In this document: positions 29,901-36,830 of the stretch, one piece after another | Layout: every line of letters begins with the position of its first letter | Position numbering within the stretch: position 1 is the first letter of the stretch | Assembly: GCA_028275165.1 (NCBI GenBank) | Contig: JAQCNF010000095.1 | Span: 1-57,256 of the forward strand | Reading direction: 5' to 3' | Source of the DNA: Haloquadratum sp. | GTDB lineage: Archaea > Halobacteriota > Halobacteria > Halobacteriales > Haloferacaceae | Length of the DNA: 57,256 bases | Translations under genes and position numbers: made by a program | Notes under the pieces: generated by a model | Seen by the model: only the letters and a program-made list of their open reading frames with translations | Database searches by the model: none | What the model was told of the DNA's origin: nothing

Positions 29901-31293
29901 GGAGCATCTTGGCAAACCTGTCAATGCGGGTGTTGAGACTACCGATAATCGCCTACCAATATATTCTACATCAAAAGACAAACTCTCAACTCAGCATACT
30001 GGTACAAATGTAAACAAACGCCGACAGACAAATTGTTTTGAAGCGAATATGTCACATATTTCGCCCGACTGTGCTGGCATTACAGTTCCTAAACTGAGAG
30101 CTACGGACATCTGGCCAAGTCAACAATGTGTGGGCCGGCGACCAGGGTCTGTGACTGATACACCACACCAGTGCTACAGTGGTGAGTCGACAGCACCAAA
30201 CAGACAAGCGCACTCTGCCAGGTGGAACGTGGCCGATACCAACGCCAACGATGCAGACACATGTGATCCTCGCAGCAGTGTCGATTCAGACTCAGCGCTC
30301 CAATATTATCATGTGACCAATATTGAAACAATTCCCAATCAAGGACCAGATGCATGTGAGTGGGTGTACGACATTACTGTCGAACCGACACACACCTTCA
30401 TTAGTCAAGGAGTCGTTCTTCATAATTCCATCTCCGTTTCCAAGGCAGGCATCAATGCAACACTCAAATCCCGCTGTTCGCTGTTAGGCGCTGCTAATCC
30501 AAAGTACGGGCGCTTCGACCAGTATGAGTCGATCGGTGAACAAATTGATCTTGAGCCAGCACTCATCTCGCGTTTCGATCTCATATTTACGGTCACAGAT
30601 AATCCAGATCCTGAAAGAGATGCTGAATTGGCAGAGCATATAATAAACACGAATTACGCTGGTGAACTGCATACACAGAAATCGAAGCTTCCAAGCTCAG
30701 AATTTAGTGAAAATGAAGTCGATTCAGCGACTGAGGAGGTCACACCAGAGATTGAAGCAGAACTTCTCCGCAAATACGTGGCTTACGCGAAACGGAACTG
30801 CTATCCAACGATGACTGACGCCGCCAAGGAAGTGATCCGTGAATTCTACGTCGATTTCCGAGCAAAGGGTGCTGATGAAGATTCTCCTGTGCCTGTCACT
30901 GCTCGAAAACTCGAAGCGCTTGTTAGACTGTCAGAGGCCTCTGCTCGGTTACGGCTCTCCGATACTGTGGATAAGCGCGATGCACTTCGCGTGACAGACA
31001 TCGTTGAGTCGTGTCTCCGGGACATCGGCATGGATCCTGAGACAGGCGAATTTGATGCCGATATCGTTGAAACAGGGACCTCAAAGAGCCAACGTGACCG
31101 AATTAAGAATCTTCTGCATCTTATTGAGGCGCTTGAAACAGAGTATGAGAGTGGCGCACCGTATGAAGAAGTTGTCGAACAAGCAGAGAGTGAACTCGGA
31201 TTAACTGAGACAAAGACTGAAGAACAGATTGAGGATCTGAAACGCAAGGGAGAGTTATATGAACCACAGATGAACACTCTCCGGACGACATAG
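23941..31293 (+). CDS. mcm: MCM replicative helicase carrying four inteins
   Basis: A 2450-residue frame that reduces to a standard archaeal MCM of about 703 residues once four inteins (177, 530, 536 and 504 residues) are removed. MCM is the hexameric helicase that unwinds DNA at the fork. Host parts in order: N-terminal domain with a zinc motif (CQRCGT and CQGC, residues 138-160), Walker A GDPGTGK at 329-335, SSSAGLTAAAVRDD, Walker B GTAAVDELDKMR, the sensor-1 region LLGAANPKYGRFD, the arginine finger SRFDLIF, and a C-terminal winged helix. All four inteins fall in the AAA+ core within a joined stretch of about 85 host residues. Every junction restores a conserved MCM sequence, so the protein should be active only after four splicing events. 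Confidence 0.97.
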   Translation: MAQAPQDSHDLTKQFIEFFRRYYREEIGTLAQRYPNEKRSLFIDYDDLYTFDADLAADYRREPDQLTEYAEEALRLYDLPADVKLGRAHVRMENLPSTVDIRSIRVHDDHISRLIAVQGIVRKATDVRPKITEAAFECQRCGTMTYISQADTGFQEPHECQGCERQGPFHIDFDQSEFIDAQKIRVQESPEGLRGGETPQSIDIDLEDDITGQVTAGDHVTVNGILHIEQQTERNEKTPIFDLYMDGVSLSIEDEEFEDMQITDDDIANIIELSNDEDIYEKMVDSVAPSIYGYEDEKLAMILQLFSGVTKHLPDGSRIRGDLHMLLIGDPGTGKCVDGDTLVSLADGSETPIRELVEANLESPKRVDDGVWDRVNIAVPSMRPDGSFTTQQATRVWKREAPEQMFQIQTTGGTQLTVTPSHPLFVVRGGTPTAIIAANLEIGQSVAVANTEIDCTETDTGARTLQSPLSDGGITVEQITAIEAVDPAEEWVYDLEIAQTHSYITNKIVSHNSAMLQYIRNIAPRSVYTSGKGSSSAGLCVTGDTRIHTKDGFIRIRNLVEQKLPDPVSVETSATDERGVYTLDQGTQTIESTQSSHIWRMPEKLCRRVETARGKELELSVNTPVLVRGQDQTQWKAVKHVEPGEYIAAPQYRGIERSDPPIDDFIEYTGQETELLLDEKSAAYLRDRLIEAFETPQRAAASLGLSEETIQNALACRPIAVGQLDHILSTLGESREEITVSRARASESDEIRIPRHFDTELLYLTGLIFAEGEFTSQNSVNESKSIRIFTADETLLERAATIINSRFDIDVEIQATMRNSETSSIHLDNPILLRFFENLGLGVTQETSELDARLTNASNIDAFVQGLMDAKASLSSPQRSPSRVQLRLNSDSLAIQIQLILETYGIKATRRSRGQYRSQHMSEHRTNEEERAQYYIQIPEQSVARYAEVINFRSTTKHDALAEMVAASNIHENDCSGESTQVIGIDRDGGNGLLRQQLSPGDQLLQAETRPLTTSATTHNRRGDTEATAEADVAWERVVTAVDIGPKEVFDLTVPSTHNFIGNGIVTHNTAAAVRDDFGDGQQWTLEAGALVLADKGTAAVDELDKMRCVTGDTLVHLADGSLRRIRDIADEAAQTGQIESLSNGRTIRDTDIETHVWTMSDEGTLIPRPITAIHKYEAPEALIQVTLASGETVTCTADHPFFILEDGERSKQPAKSLAPGELTIVPTQLSPAISDGGVDLQAGSDMHEGGIDSYPSPALAAIFGYMCTEIASFSPARAESDICFSGYETGLQTPLKQNAQAAFEAVSLCEHGEVHSDDSETIQLTAKGVMNELSDAGIRRDTVDSRQLIETVTTGCQKARQQFIRALADVNGKVTEQQIQITSTHRELLLGVQQLLTAFTVSASVRRIAAESESEQYELVIADQASIRSFERLIGFTMRRKQRAIASAAKYDSEDNPRLSDIDGLSEIYASIRESLRLDHSECGIAAETYRTFETNETSLSVQQAHDVIESFEQRVQEAHRQKPTLQEASLTELLTLADEYHLSVSEFANQPHCTQQQIQTRSETSERLLTAVRNQLSDILATVSSVNLDGIRSIVEGDVRCCRIEDVSTISAATGNDQRKYVYDLTVKETHNFVANGIVVHNSEDRSAMHEALEQQSYHPQSEILLADGRRINIGPFVDTLMQKSPEQVTEGVDCELLPTDDIDIHTVDFETNDIRKTSVDRVSRHAAPDRFIRVSFSNGRSVTVTPEHPMFVEQGGEIETTAAENMSINDRVPAPRQLPDTEDSALDGKKCNTKPSDIDRSDDLSPVGGEILGILIATEYFDAHTHPPDGALSDVGADVLSRLDSLLERTTEGTESPASRQIETRRQREEVLRRIQFNLVDSAFDPSSARIPRVVLAGSETIIRRFLVGAFAVNDTHGSDASTFSATVASLAEDYADALLKLGISSQIQHDASMDVWKTVVEEHSRKRFTECIADVVNRQYDRPEHLGKPVNAGVETTDNRLPIYSTSKDKLSTQHTGTNVNKRRQTNCFEANMSHISPDCAGITVPKLRATDIWPSQQCVGRRPGSVTDTPHQCYSGESTAPNRQAHSARWNVADTNANDADTCDPRSSVDSDSALQYYHVTNIETIPNQGPDACEWVYDITVEPTHTFISQGVVLHNSISVSKAGINATLKSRCSLLGAANPKYGRFDQYESIGEQIDLEPALISRFDLIFTVTDNPDPERDAELAEHIINTNYAGELHTQKSKLPSSEFSENEVDSATEEVTPEIEAELLRKYVAYAKRNCYPTMTDAAKEVIREFYVDFRAKGADEDSPVPVTARKLEALVRLSEASARLRLSDTVDKRDALRVTDIVESCLRDIGMDPETGEFDADIVETGTSKSQRDRIKNLLHLIEALETEYESGAPYEEVVEQAESELGLTETKTEEQIEDLKRKGELYEPQMNTLRTT
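24946..25476 (+). mobile_element. MCM intein 1, mini-intein at Walker A
   Basis: 177 residues between GDPGTGK and SAMLQYI, directly after the P-loop lysine. Starts CVDGDTLVSLADG (block A), has TVTPSHPLFVV (block B with the TxxH-type motif), and ends EWVYDLEIAQTHSYITN then SHN before +1 Ser (blocks F and G). There is no room for an endonuclease domain, so it is a minimal splicing element that can no longer home by itself. Confidence 0.94.
25558..27147 (+). mobile_element. MCM intein 2, with LAGLIDADG endonuclease region
   Basis: 530 residues between SSSAGL and TAAAVRDD. Starts CVTGDTRIHTKDG; ends VFDLTVPSTHNFIGNGIVTHN before +1 Thr. Two LAGLIDADG helices are visible: LTGLIFAEGEF, which keeps an acidic residue at the catalytic position, and VQGLMDAKASL, where Lys replaces it. 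A helix-turn-helix-like segment (AAASLGLSEETIQNAL) precedes them. Cleavage is doubtful because one of two catalytic acids is missing. Confidence 0.94.
27265..28872 (+). mobile_element. MCM intein 3, degenerate endonuclease
   Basis: 536 residues between VDELDKMR and SEDRSAMHEA, just after Walker B. Starts CVTGDTLVHLADG, block B is TCTADHPFFIL, and it ends YVYDLTVKETHNFVANGIVVHN-like (final residues VHN) before +1 Ser. The endonuclease helices are weak: AAIFGYMCTEI and FIRALADVNGKV, where Asn replaces the second catalytic acid. The central 300 residues are well preserved in frame. Confidence 0.94.
28915..30426 (+). mobile_element. MCM intein 4, unusual Ser1, degenerate endonuclease
   Basis: 504 residues between HEALEQQ and SISVSKAG. 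The first residue is Ser (SYHPQSEILLADG) instead of the usual Cys; block B is TVTPEHPMFVE and the end is EWVYDITVEPTHTFISQ then LHN before +1 Ser. Endonuclease helices ILGILIATEYF and FLVGAFAVNDTH both lack acids at the catalytic position. The stretch before block F (roughly residues 350-450) is low in structure and Cys/Asn/Thr-rich, suggesting relaxed selection. Confidence 0.92.
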
Positions 31294-31584
31294 ATGGACC
31301 GAATCTCCGCGCTCAGAAATATCGAGAGTGCGCTCCGCGCCTTCGAAGAGGGGGAACGGGATCTCCAGTCTGTCGAATCGCAGACACGGGCGGTTCTCCG
31401 AACATACGCGACAGATTTTGAAACAGATAGTCCAACGCCTAAGCAGGCCTACCGAGCACTGGCTCCTGAGAGCGTGGCTGGGACTATTGTCGTTGCGACC
31501 GATACAACAACCGCGTGTGAACGTGTCGCAGCGCTCTCAGAGGCAGAGATACTCCGGACGGATATCGACATGGTTCAGATATGA
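31294..31584 (+). CDS. Small haloarchaeal protein directly after mcm
   Basis: 96 residues; its ATG follows the mcm stop codon with no gap, so the two are surely co-transcribed and probably translationally coupled. It is acidic and helical (MDRISALRNIESALRAFEEGERDL, a possible short coiled coil), with a C-terminal alpha/beta-like part (VAGTIVVATDTTTACERVAAL). I do not recognise a function. Location immediately after mcm suggests a replication-linked role; this is inference only. Confidence 0.8.
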   Translation: MDRISALRNIESALRAFEEGERDLQSVESQTRAVLRTYATDFETDSPTPKQAYRALAPESVAGTIVVATDTTTACERVAALSEAEILRTDIDMVQI

Positions 31585-32127
31585 TTTGATTCTCTTCTGA
31601 GTTAGGTGGCAGCTTGAATGCGCTGGGTCTCTGCATTCAACAAAATTCGTTTCGTCAAGCAGAACTTGCAATCTGGCAGATACTGCGACCCTAACTCTGC
31701 GATAGACTTTCGATGGTGAATGCGGAATCACTGTAATCAAAGAATCTGGAGGCTGGCAGTTCCAGCCAATGCTCACACCGTGGGAAAAAAGCTGTCAGCA
31801 GACAAGGGTCGCTAGTTATCAATCTTTGCAACTTGGTTAGTCGTCGGCTTTCTCCTTGAGCTCAAAGGTCTGGGTATCTGTCTCTGCAGCCGATGAAGAC
31901 GTCTTCAATAGGGGTTTGATGACGGTGTCGATGTCGCAGGGCTGATGAGTTAGCCTGTCGTTCCTGGTCAGAACGGACCTGAGAGAGAAGACATTACTCA
32001 GTGCCTCACGTGGAGTGGAACAACCATTGTTGACAGCAGGATGGTCATTCAATTAAAAAGGAACTCACGAACTGGTTTAAAAGATCATATGTGTTTTTGA
32101 TAAATGCCGATTATATAGCTGATTATT
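31585..32127. other. Gap in the mcm cluster, possibly with a decayed ORF
   Basis: 543 bases separate the small post-mcm gene from the next cluster gene. A minus-strand frame over 31837-32052 (71 codons) has a plausible composition, but it has no homologue I recognise and no promoter. Otherwise I see no gene or RNA. The length is unusual in an otherwise tight gene row and may reflect a lost or degraded insertion. Confidence 0.4.
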
Positions 32128-32466
32128 GTGTTGCTGGTTGTGACATACTCAACGCAGGCACGTCAGACACTCCGAAATATCTGTCGGCATCACGAGGAGA
32201 CGGTTATCCGACGGTTTGGCCGAGCAGCATTACTCGCTGAGACACAACTCGGGGCTTTCATGACCTGCCGGTTGCGTGCACGCTTCGGCGAAGCCGTTCA
32301 AATTGAGCGAACAGAACCGTTCAATGAATTTCAGAAGGTGCCTTCCTCAGTGCGAGAGGCAGCAAATGCATATGCAGAACGAGAGAATCCATATCTCCCA
32401 TATCCTGCCTTTGCCACCCAGCATAATTATCCATCGGCCGAGCAGATGCGACACAGAGACCTATGA
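32128..32466 (+). CDS. Uncharacterised haloarchaeal protein of the mcm-minD cluster
   Basis: 112 residues starting at GTG (MLLVVTYSTQARQTLRNI). A second GTG 12 bases later (MTYSTQARQ) has a TATA-like ttatata about 25 nt upstream and could be the true start. Conserved-looking features: CRHHEETVIRRFGRAALLAET, TEPFNEFQKVP and AYAERENPYLPYPAF. No enzyme motif is visible. It overlaps the next gene by 4 bases (ATGA type), so it is part of a coupled run of four genes ending in a MinD-like ATPase. Confidence 0.78.
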   Translation: MLLVVTYSTQARQTLRNICRHHEETVIRRFGRAALLAETQLGAFMTCRLRARFGEAVQIERTEPFNEFQKVPSSVREAANAYAERENPYLPYPAFATQHNYPSAEQMRHRDL

Positions 32467-33362
32467 GCTCGTCGGGTTATACTGTTGTCCTGCCATCGGG
32501 GGTGACCCACACTGGATTTACGATTGATGTTCGTCGCACCCAGTGGGATACCACCTGTTGGTGTCGAGTACTTCGACACGGTGGACCACAGACGCCTCAT
32601 TCTCCCTGTCTTTTCAGTCCCCCACCATCACAATTGCAGTATGTACTCCCAGCACTCACGCCAGATATTCGCGTCAGCCGTCGGGCATGTTTGCTGGCGA
32701 TAGGCGCCGACCGAGGTCTTCCGACGCCATACGATGCTGCTCTTCAATCAGCACTTACGGGTCGTCATCAAGCAATTCAGCACTTCACGACGCCCGGACT
32801 CGCTGCACTCCGTCGAGAAGTCGCAGAGCTGACTCATGCTGTAGAGCGCGCACGAGAGAAGGCTGCTGCACGTCGTGGTGCGCTCAGTGCATTTCGCACG
32901 CATGGACAAGAAGATTCGACCGACTCGGTGTACGAAACGTATCAAATCGCTCTTCAGGAGTTAGCTGAAACTGAGACAGCTTACGCCGCGGCCACGCAAC
33001 GACTCGAAATCGCTATCAAAGCAGCTCGCAAACGCCGAACTTCCCGTGAATCCTGTATGCAGCACGCTGATTCTATCAACAATCTTCGTCGTCGGATTCG
33101 TCAACATCGCTTAGCGATACTCAGGGAGGAGTTTAAATCGCAGTCATCTCCGATTCAGCTGACACAAGATGATGCGATATCACTCTCAGCAGCACAAATA
33201 GCTCAACTTAACAAGGCAGTCGAGATGTTACGATTTGGTACGACCCCAGCACCGGTCATTGTTGAAGCGACACTGTTGAGCGCGCTTGATACGCCCGAGA
33301 TGCTCATCACGTCGTTAGGTGGGTTAATCCTTGTTACTCCACCACCTGATCTTAAATACTAA
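32463..33362 (+). CDS. Uncharacterised coiled-coil protein of the mcm-minD cluster
   Basis: 299 residues. The N-terminal third is rich in strands and aromatic residues. Residues about 110-230 form a long charged coiled coil (LRREVAELTHAVERAREKAA through RRRIRQHRLAIL), and the C-terminus returns to a mixed fold (VIVEATLLSALDTPEMLIT). No signal peptide or membrane segment. The coiled coil suggests an oligomeric or scaffolding protein. It overlaps the previous gene by 4 bases and is followed after 12 bases by the next. Function unknown. Confidence 0.8.
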   Translation: MSSSGYTVVLPSGVTHTGFTIDVRRTQWDTTCWCRVLRHGGPQTPHSPCLFSPPPSQLQYVLPALTPDIRVSRRACLLAIGADRGLPTPYDAALQSALTGRHQAIQHFTTPGLAALRREVAELTHAVERAREKAAARRGALSAFRTHGQEDSTDSVYETYQIALQELAETETAYAAATQRLEIAIKAARKRRTSRESCMQHADSINNLRRRIRQHRLAILREEFKSQSSPIQLTQDDAISLSAAQIAQLNKAVEMLRFGTTPAPVIVEATLLSALDTPEMLITSLGGLILVTPPPDLKY

Positions 33363-33374
33363 CCCGGTCCCAAC

Positions 33375-34031
33375 GTGCGTGTGCACTCCGTGGTCAATAC
33401 GAATCAGGTGTCCGGCGTGACGCTCGTCTCAGTCATTTTGAAAAACACCGCTCCAATCAAGCGACGGGTGAAAGTGGTGAATGAACTTGATGGACCTATC
33501 TTGATGCCATTAACAAACGGCACCCCCGAGATTGGATGGAATCAAACTGGATATACCACGGTCATGGCATCTGGAGTCAAGTGCTCGGTGGGGTACGCAT
33601 GCCCATGTCTCACGTCTATCGAAACGAACGATACAGCAGATATCGTAAAAATCGTCACTGAGCCATCCACGACCCAGCGTGCACCTGCTGCGGTCAAACA
33701 TGCAATCCGGACACTGGGTGCTGCCCGCCCACCAGCAGACGCAATTTCAGCGACATCAATAGATGCTGAACTTCCATCTGCCGTTGAGAGATGGTTATAT
33801 GAGATATCAACGCGAGTTGAACGGGCAGAGGCCCTTACGGATCCACCTCTTCAAGCGATGTCTGACACCGCCAGCCGGCATAGGACTACCTCCTGTCCTG
33901 TCCCTGTTCTTGAAGAGTTATATCGTGACCAAGCGCACCTACAGACGATCCGATCACGCGCTGAGGGGCTCACACAATATCTTGAGCGAGTCATCCCCGA
34001 TCAAGAGTTTCTTCAGTGTAAAAACGAATGA
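33375..34031 (+). CDS. Uncharacterised haloarchaeal protein before the MinD-like gene
   Basis: 218 residues starting at GTG (MRVHSVVNTNQVSGVTLVSV). The first 100 residues look like a beta-sandwich (VTLVSVILKNTAPIKRRVKVVNEL, as in NEW3/CARDB-type folds); residues 120-215 are helical with a charged C-terminal stretch. Two cysteines at VKCSVGYACPC are near each other. I do not know the family. Its last codons overlap the start of the MinD-like gene by 4 bases, so the two are translationally coupled and may work together. Confidence 0.78.
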   Translation: MRVHSVVNTNQVSGVTLVSVILKNTAPIKRRVKVVNELDGPILMPLTNGTPEIGWNQTGYTTVMASGVKCSVGYACPCLTSIETNDTADIVKIVTEPSTTQRAPAAVKHAIRTLGAARPPADAISATSIDAELPSAVERWLYEISTRVERAEALTDPPLQAMSDTASRHRTTSCPVPVLEELYRDQAHLQTIRSRAEGLTQYLERVIPDQEFLQCKNE

Positions 34032-34702
34032 TCTGTGCTGTTACGAGTGGAAAAGGTGGTGTAGGTAAGTCTACAGTCTCGCTCGAACTTGCAGCACTTC
34101 TTGCTGCACCAGTCGTCGATGCTGACCTTACGATGGCAGATCTTTGTCTCGACACACATACCACATTGCATGATGTACTCTGTGCGAACTGTTCACCATT
34201 TGACGCACTGCATAGAATGGCTGGTGATATTCTCATCCTTCCAGGTGGAAAGACGCTGGCTGGTGCGCGTGCCGCTGACATCTCTCGAATCAAACCCACT
34301 CTTGAAGCTCTTGAACAGACATTTGGGACAATTATTATTGATTGCCCTGCTGGGCTCGCGGTCGATGCAGGACTCCCACTCGCTGTCGCTGATGTGTGTC
34401 TTATCATTGCTTCACCTGAGAGTTATGCGCTACGTGATGCAATTAAAATACGCGAATTGGCCGAGACATTGCAGTCAGGGATTGCCGGAATTATCATCAA
34501 TCAATGTCATCATGAGCCAGATACTGATTTTTATCGAAACATCTTGCAGGCACCAATTCACACCTTGCCGTACGAACCGCAACTAAAAGAGACTCTTTCG
34601 ACACTCACCCCACTCTGTCATCGAAACACAGCACATCCAATCGCTGATCGACTCTCGCGATTAGCTCACGAACTCATACGTGCAGACGCTGAAACCCATT
34701 AG
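34028..34702 (+). CDS. MinD/ParA-family ATPase
   Basis: 224 residues. The deviant Walker A of the family is complete (SGKGGVGKSTVSLE near residue 7), followed by switch I (VVDADLTMADLCL) and switch II/Walker B (IIIDCPAGL near residue 102) and the nucleotide-base motif IINQCHHEP. Such ATPases dimerise with ATP to position proteins or DNA. There is no amphipathic membrane-targeting tail of the MinD type at the C-terminus that I can see. It overlaps the preceding uncharacterised gene by 4 bases and its stop overlaps convergent tfb by 4 bases. Link to mcm is positional. Confidence 0.9.
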   Translation: MICAVTSGKGGVGKSTVSLELAALLAAPVVDADLTMADLCLDTHTTLHDVLCANCSPFDALHRMAGDILILPGGKTLAGARAADISRIKPTLEALEQTFGTIIIDCPAGLAVDAGLPLAVADVCLIIASPESYALRDAIKIRELAETLQSGIAGIIINQCHHEPDTDFYRNILQAPIHTLPYEPQLKETLSTLTPLCHRNTAHPIADRLSRLAHELIRADAETH

Positions 34703-35589
34703 TCCTCTTTACACACATCGTGATATGTCGCCCGGAGCGTAACTGGAGTCACATCTGCGACGGCTCCAACCTCTTTTTGGGTTACATCCACTCCGTATTT
34801 AATCGCAGCCGCATACAGGCAACCGGCGGCGACACCACTTGGATTCCGCCCACCGAGAGCCCCATCCTGTGAGAGGCCTGCAGCATACTCTCGTGCACAT
34901 CGCTCAACGTCTGTGGGGAGTTCGAGCTCAGATGCATACCGGCTCAGATACTCTGCAGGATTGATTGGCCCAATTGGTAGCTTTAGCTCGCGATTCAATG
35001 CGTCATACGCTGCTTGTTGTTCAGCAGCGGTTGCCTTTGCAGCGGCGGTTACCTCCTTCTGAGTACGTGACACGCTGGCAACTCGACATGCAGCGTATAC
35101 ACACGCCGCAGCAAACCCCTCGAGTGAACGCCCACGAAGTATATCTTCATTCTGTGCAGAGCGAAACAGCGAGCATGCATGGTCACGTATCTGATCTGGA
35201 ACCGACAGCACACCGGTGAGACGTCGAATTTCGTTGAATGCATAGACCTGATTCCGTTCGCGTTTGGTGGAGATACGAGCGCGGTTGTGTTGGCGCCGAA
35301 GTCGCGCGAATAGTCGGCGTTTCCGACCGTTCATTCGTGTTGAGCGACCGATCTCCGTCGATAGCCCTCGGTCGTGCCGCGAGCGAGTGAGTGGGGCACC
35401 AGTCCGTTTTGAATTTGTTGTGTCATCATTGAATGATCGCCACTCAGGACCATGGTCGATATAATATTCATCAAGAACAAGCCCACACTCATCGCAAATC
35501 GTTTCACCATTATGTGTCCGTGGACGCCCATCGCACTCGGGACACGTTGCAGTTGACTCGGTGGAAGTGATTGGCATATTGCTCATCAC
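34699..35589 (-). CDS. tfb: Transcription initiation factor TFB
   Basis: 296 residues. Archaeal TFIIB homologue: an N-terminal zinc ribbon with CPECDGRP and ICDECGLV, a B-finger/linker region (DHGPEWRSFNDD, then GAPLTRSRHDRGLSTEIG), and two cyclin-like repeats of about 90 residues, each with its recognisable AAC(V/L)YAA core (FAAACVYAACRVA and VAAGCLYAAAI). TFB recruits RNA polymerase to TBP-bound promoters; haloarchaea carry several paralogues with different promoter preferences. Full length and intact. It converges on the MinD-like gene with a 4-base overlap and is divergent from the next gene. Confidence 0.95.
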   Translation of the reverse strand: MMSNMPITSTESTATCPECDGRPRTHNGETICDECGLVLDEYYIDHGPEWRSFNDDTTNSKRTGAPLTRSRHDRGLSTEIGRSTRMNGRKRRLFARLRRQHNRARISTKRERNQVYAFNEIRRLTGVLSVPDQIRDHACSLFRSAQNEDILRGRSLEGFAAACVYAACRVASVSRTQKEVTAAAKATAAEQQAAYDALNRELKLPIGPINPAEYLSRYASELELPTDVERCAREYAAGLSQDGALGGRNPSGVAAGCLYAAAIKYGVDVTQKEVGAVADVTPVTLRATYHDVCKED

Positions 35590-35736
35590 AGGTTGAACTG
35601 CGTCCGCATCGGGTATTTAATATAAGCCGATTGTGACCGGAAAGAGCCGTGATCGATGGCAGCACCTACCGGTTACCGGTTGGTGAAAAACTGTCGAGCA
35701 CGAACCTATATATGCTCGCGCGAATCATGGTCGCAT

Positions 35737-36192
35737 ATGACATTGTCGGATATCGCTGCTGATCTCATGATCGAGGAGTCTCAGCAGGACCGACAGATTA
35801 CATATGTTGATGAGACTTCCAATACTCTCTTCGATCGGTTGCGCGAACACGAATCAGCGCTTCCAACCACAGCTGAAGCTGCACAGACAATCGTGGAAAC
35901 GTATCAAGAGGGGGCCTGCGTCGGTGAAACTGCAACTGCTGCTGGAGTTGCCCCAATCACGGCTGCAAAACTATTACATCGATGTGGAATAGCTGGTGTC
36001 TCCACACTTACCCCCACCGGGCGACAGATTATCACCGATTGGATACATGGTAAGCTTTCACGAACACAGGCCCGACAGCTATCTGGCGCTGACGACCAGA
36101 CACTGGCTCTGGCAGTGTACATTGAAACTCACGAACCAATAGCGGCAGTTGCCGGCATCGTGCGTCGTCTCGATCGCGTTCAGTTTGAGTGA
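35737..36192 (+). CDS. Uncharacterised protein divergent from tfb
   Basis: 151 residues from the ATG at 35737 (MTLSDIAADLMIEESQQD); an in-frame start 27 codons earlier adds a basic, unlikely leader. It has two helical halves, with a possible helix-turn-helix at CVGETATAAGVAPITAAKLLHRCG and another at KLSRTQARQLSGADDQTLALA. Haloarchaeal homologues seem to keep the place next to tfb. A DNA-binding role is suggested only by the helix-turn-helix pattern. No metal-binding cysteines or membrane parts. Confidence 0.75.
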   Translation: MTLSDIAADLMIEESQQDRQITYVDETSNTLFDRLREHESALPTTAEAAQTIVETYQEGACVGETATAAGVAPITAAKLLHRCGIAGVSTLTPTGRQIITDWIHGKLSRTQARQLSGADDQTLALAVYIETHEPIAAVAGIVRRLDRVQFE

Positions 36193-36830
36193 TATGAATT
36201 GAATTCCCTCACAGACGAGTGAGCTTTCGTTCCTCTTTGATACCTGATAGCTCCATGCGACTACACGAATATCAGTCGTTGAAAACACGGCGATTCAGCA
36301 ACACCTCCGGAGAGTCAGTCAGCGCCTGAGGAGACCCCCGGTCGCCAAATAACTGTCTGAACTCTCGATTGCTCGGTGGCGCTGAGAGATCATTCTCACA
36401 GGCCTGGAACGACTCGGTTAGCGAAACTCTCGAAGACATGGTATCTGTCGTGTGCGCGGCTATTCGGCCAGCAACACGATGATGAGCAGATCTATTTGAC
36501 ATCACTCGACTCGGTCAGCAACTCCCGCACGACACCACGCTACCTGAACGCGAATCACGGCTGTGCCAGGTTCCGCCAGGCGTTAGGGGCACTTGCAGAG
36601 CGGCGTTCTCCGGGTCGGCAGTCACTCGAAGCACGGCTTCGGGGAACTTCGAGTCGACCCCCGCTCGAATCAGTGTCAGAAATCAAATGAAAAGACAAAG
36701 CTTACCGGGTGAGATAGCTTCTGTCTGACAGGAGAATCGACACGAAAAAATCACGCCGCAGACTGAATCCAAAAATGGTATGTATGACAACTGATATAAT
36801 ACACGTGTCTTTCTCAGTTGGTGAGCAGTG
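36193..36830. other. Gap with degraded sequence, no supported gene
   Basis: 638 bases. Short frames occur on both strands (for example minus 36272-36505), but none has a recognisable family. The section around 36590-36680 is richer in G and C than its surroundings and holds a CTCGAAG / CTTCGAG inverted repeat (about 36627-36655). It may be remains of a foreign or broken gene. No tRNA motif was seen. Confidence 0.4.

Noticed and set aside
23941-31293. Reading the long mcm frame as a fusion of several genes
   Set aside because: Every inserted block has intein splicing motifs and removing them restores MCM exactly, so it is one gene with inteins.
31837-32052. Minus-strand frame of 71 codons in the mcm cluster gap
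   Set aside because: No known family, no promoter, and no matching neighbour; too weak to list as a gene.
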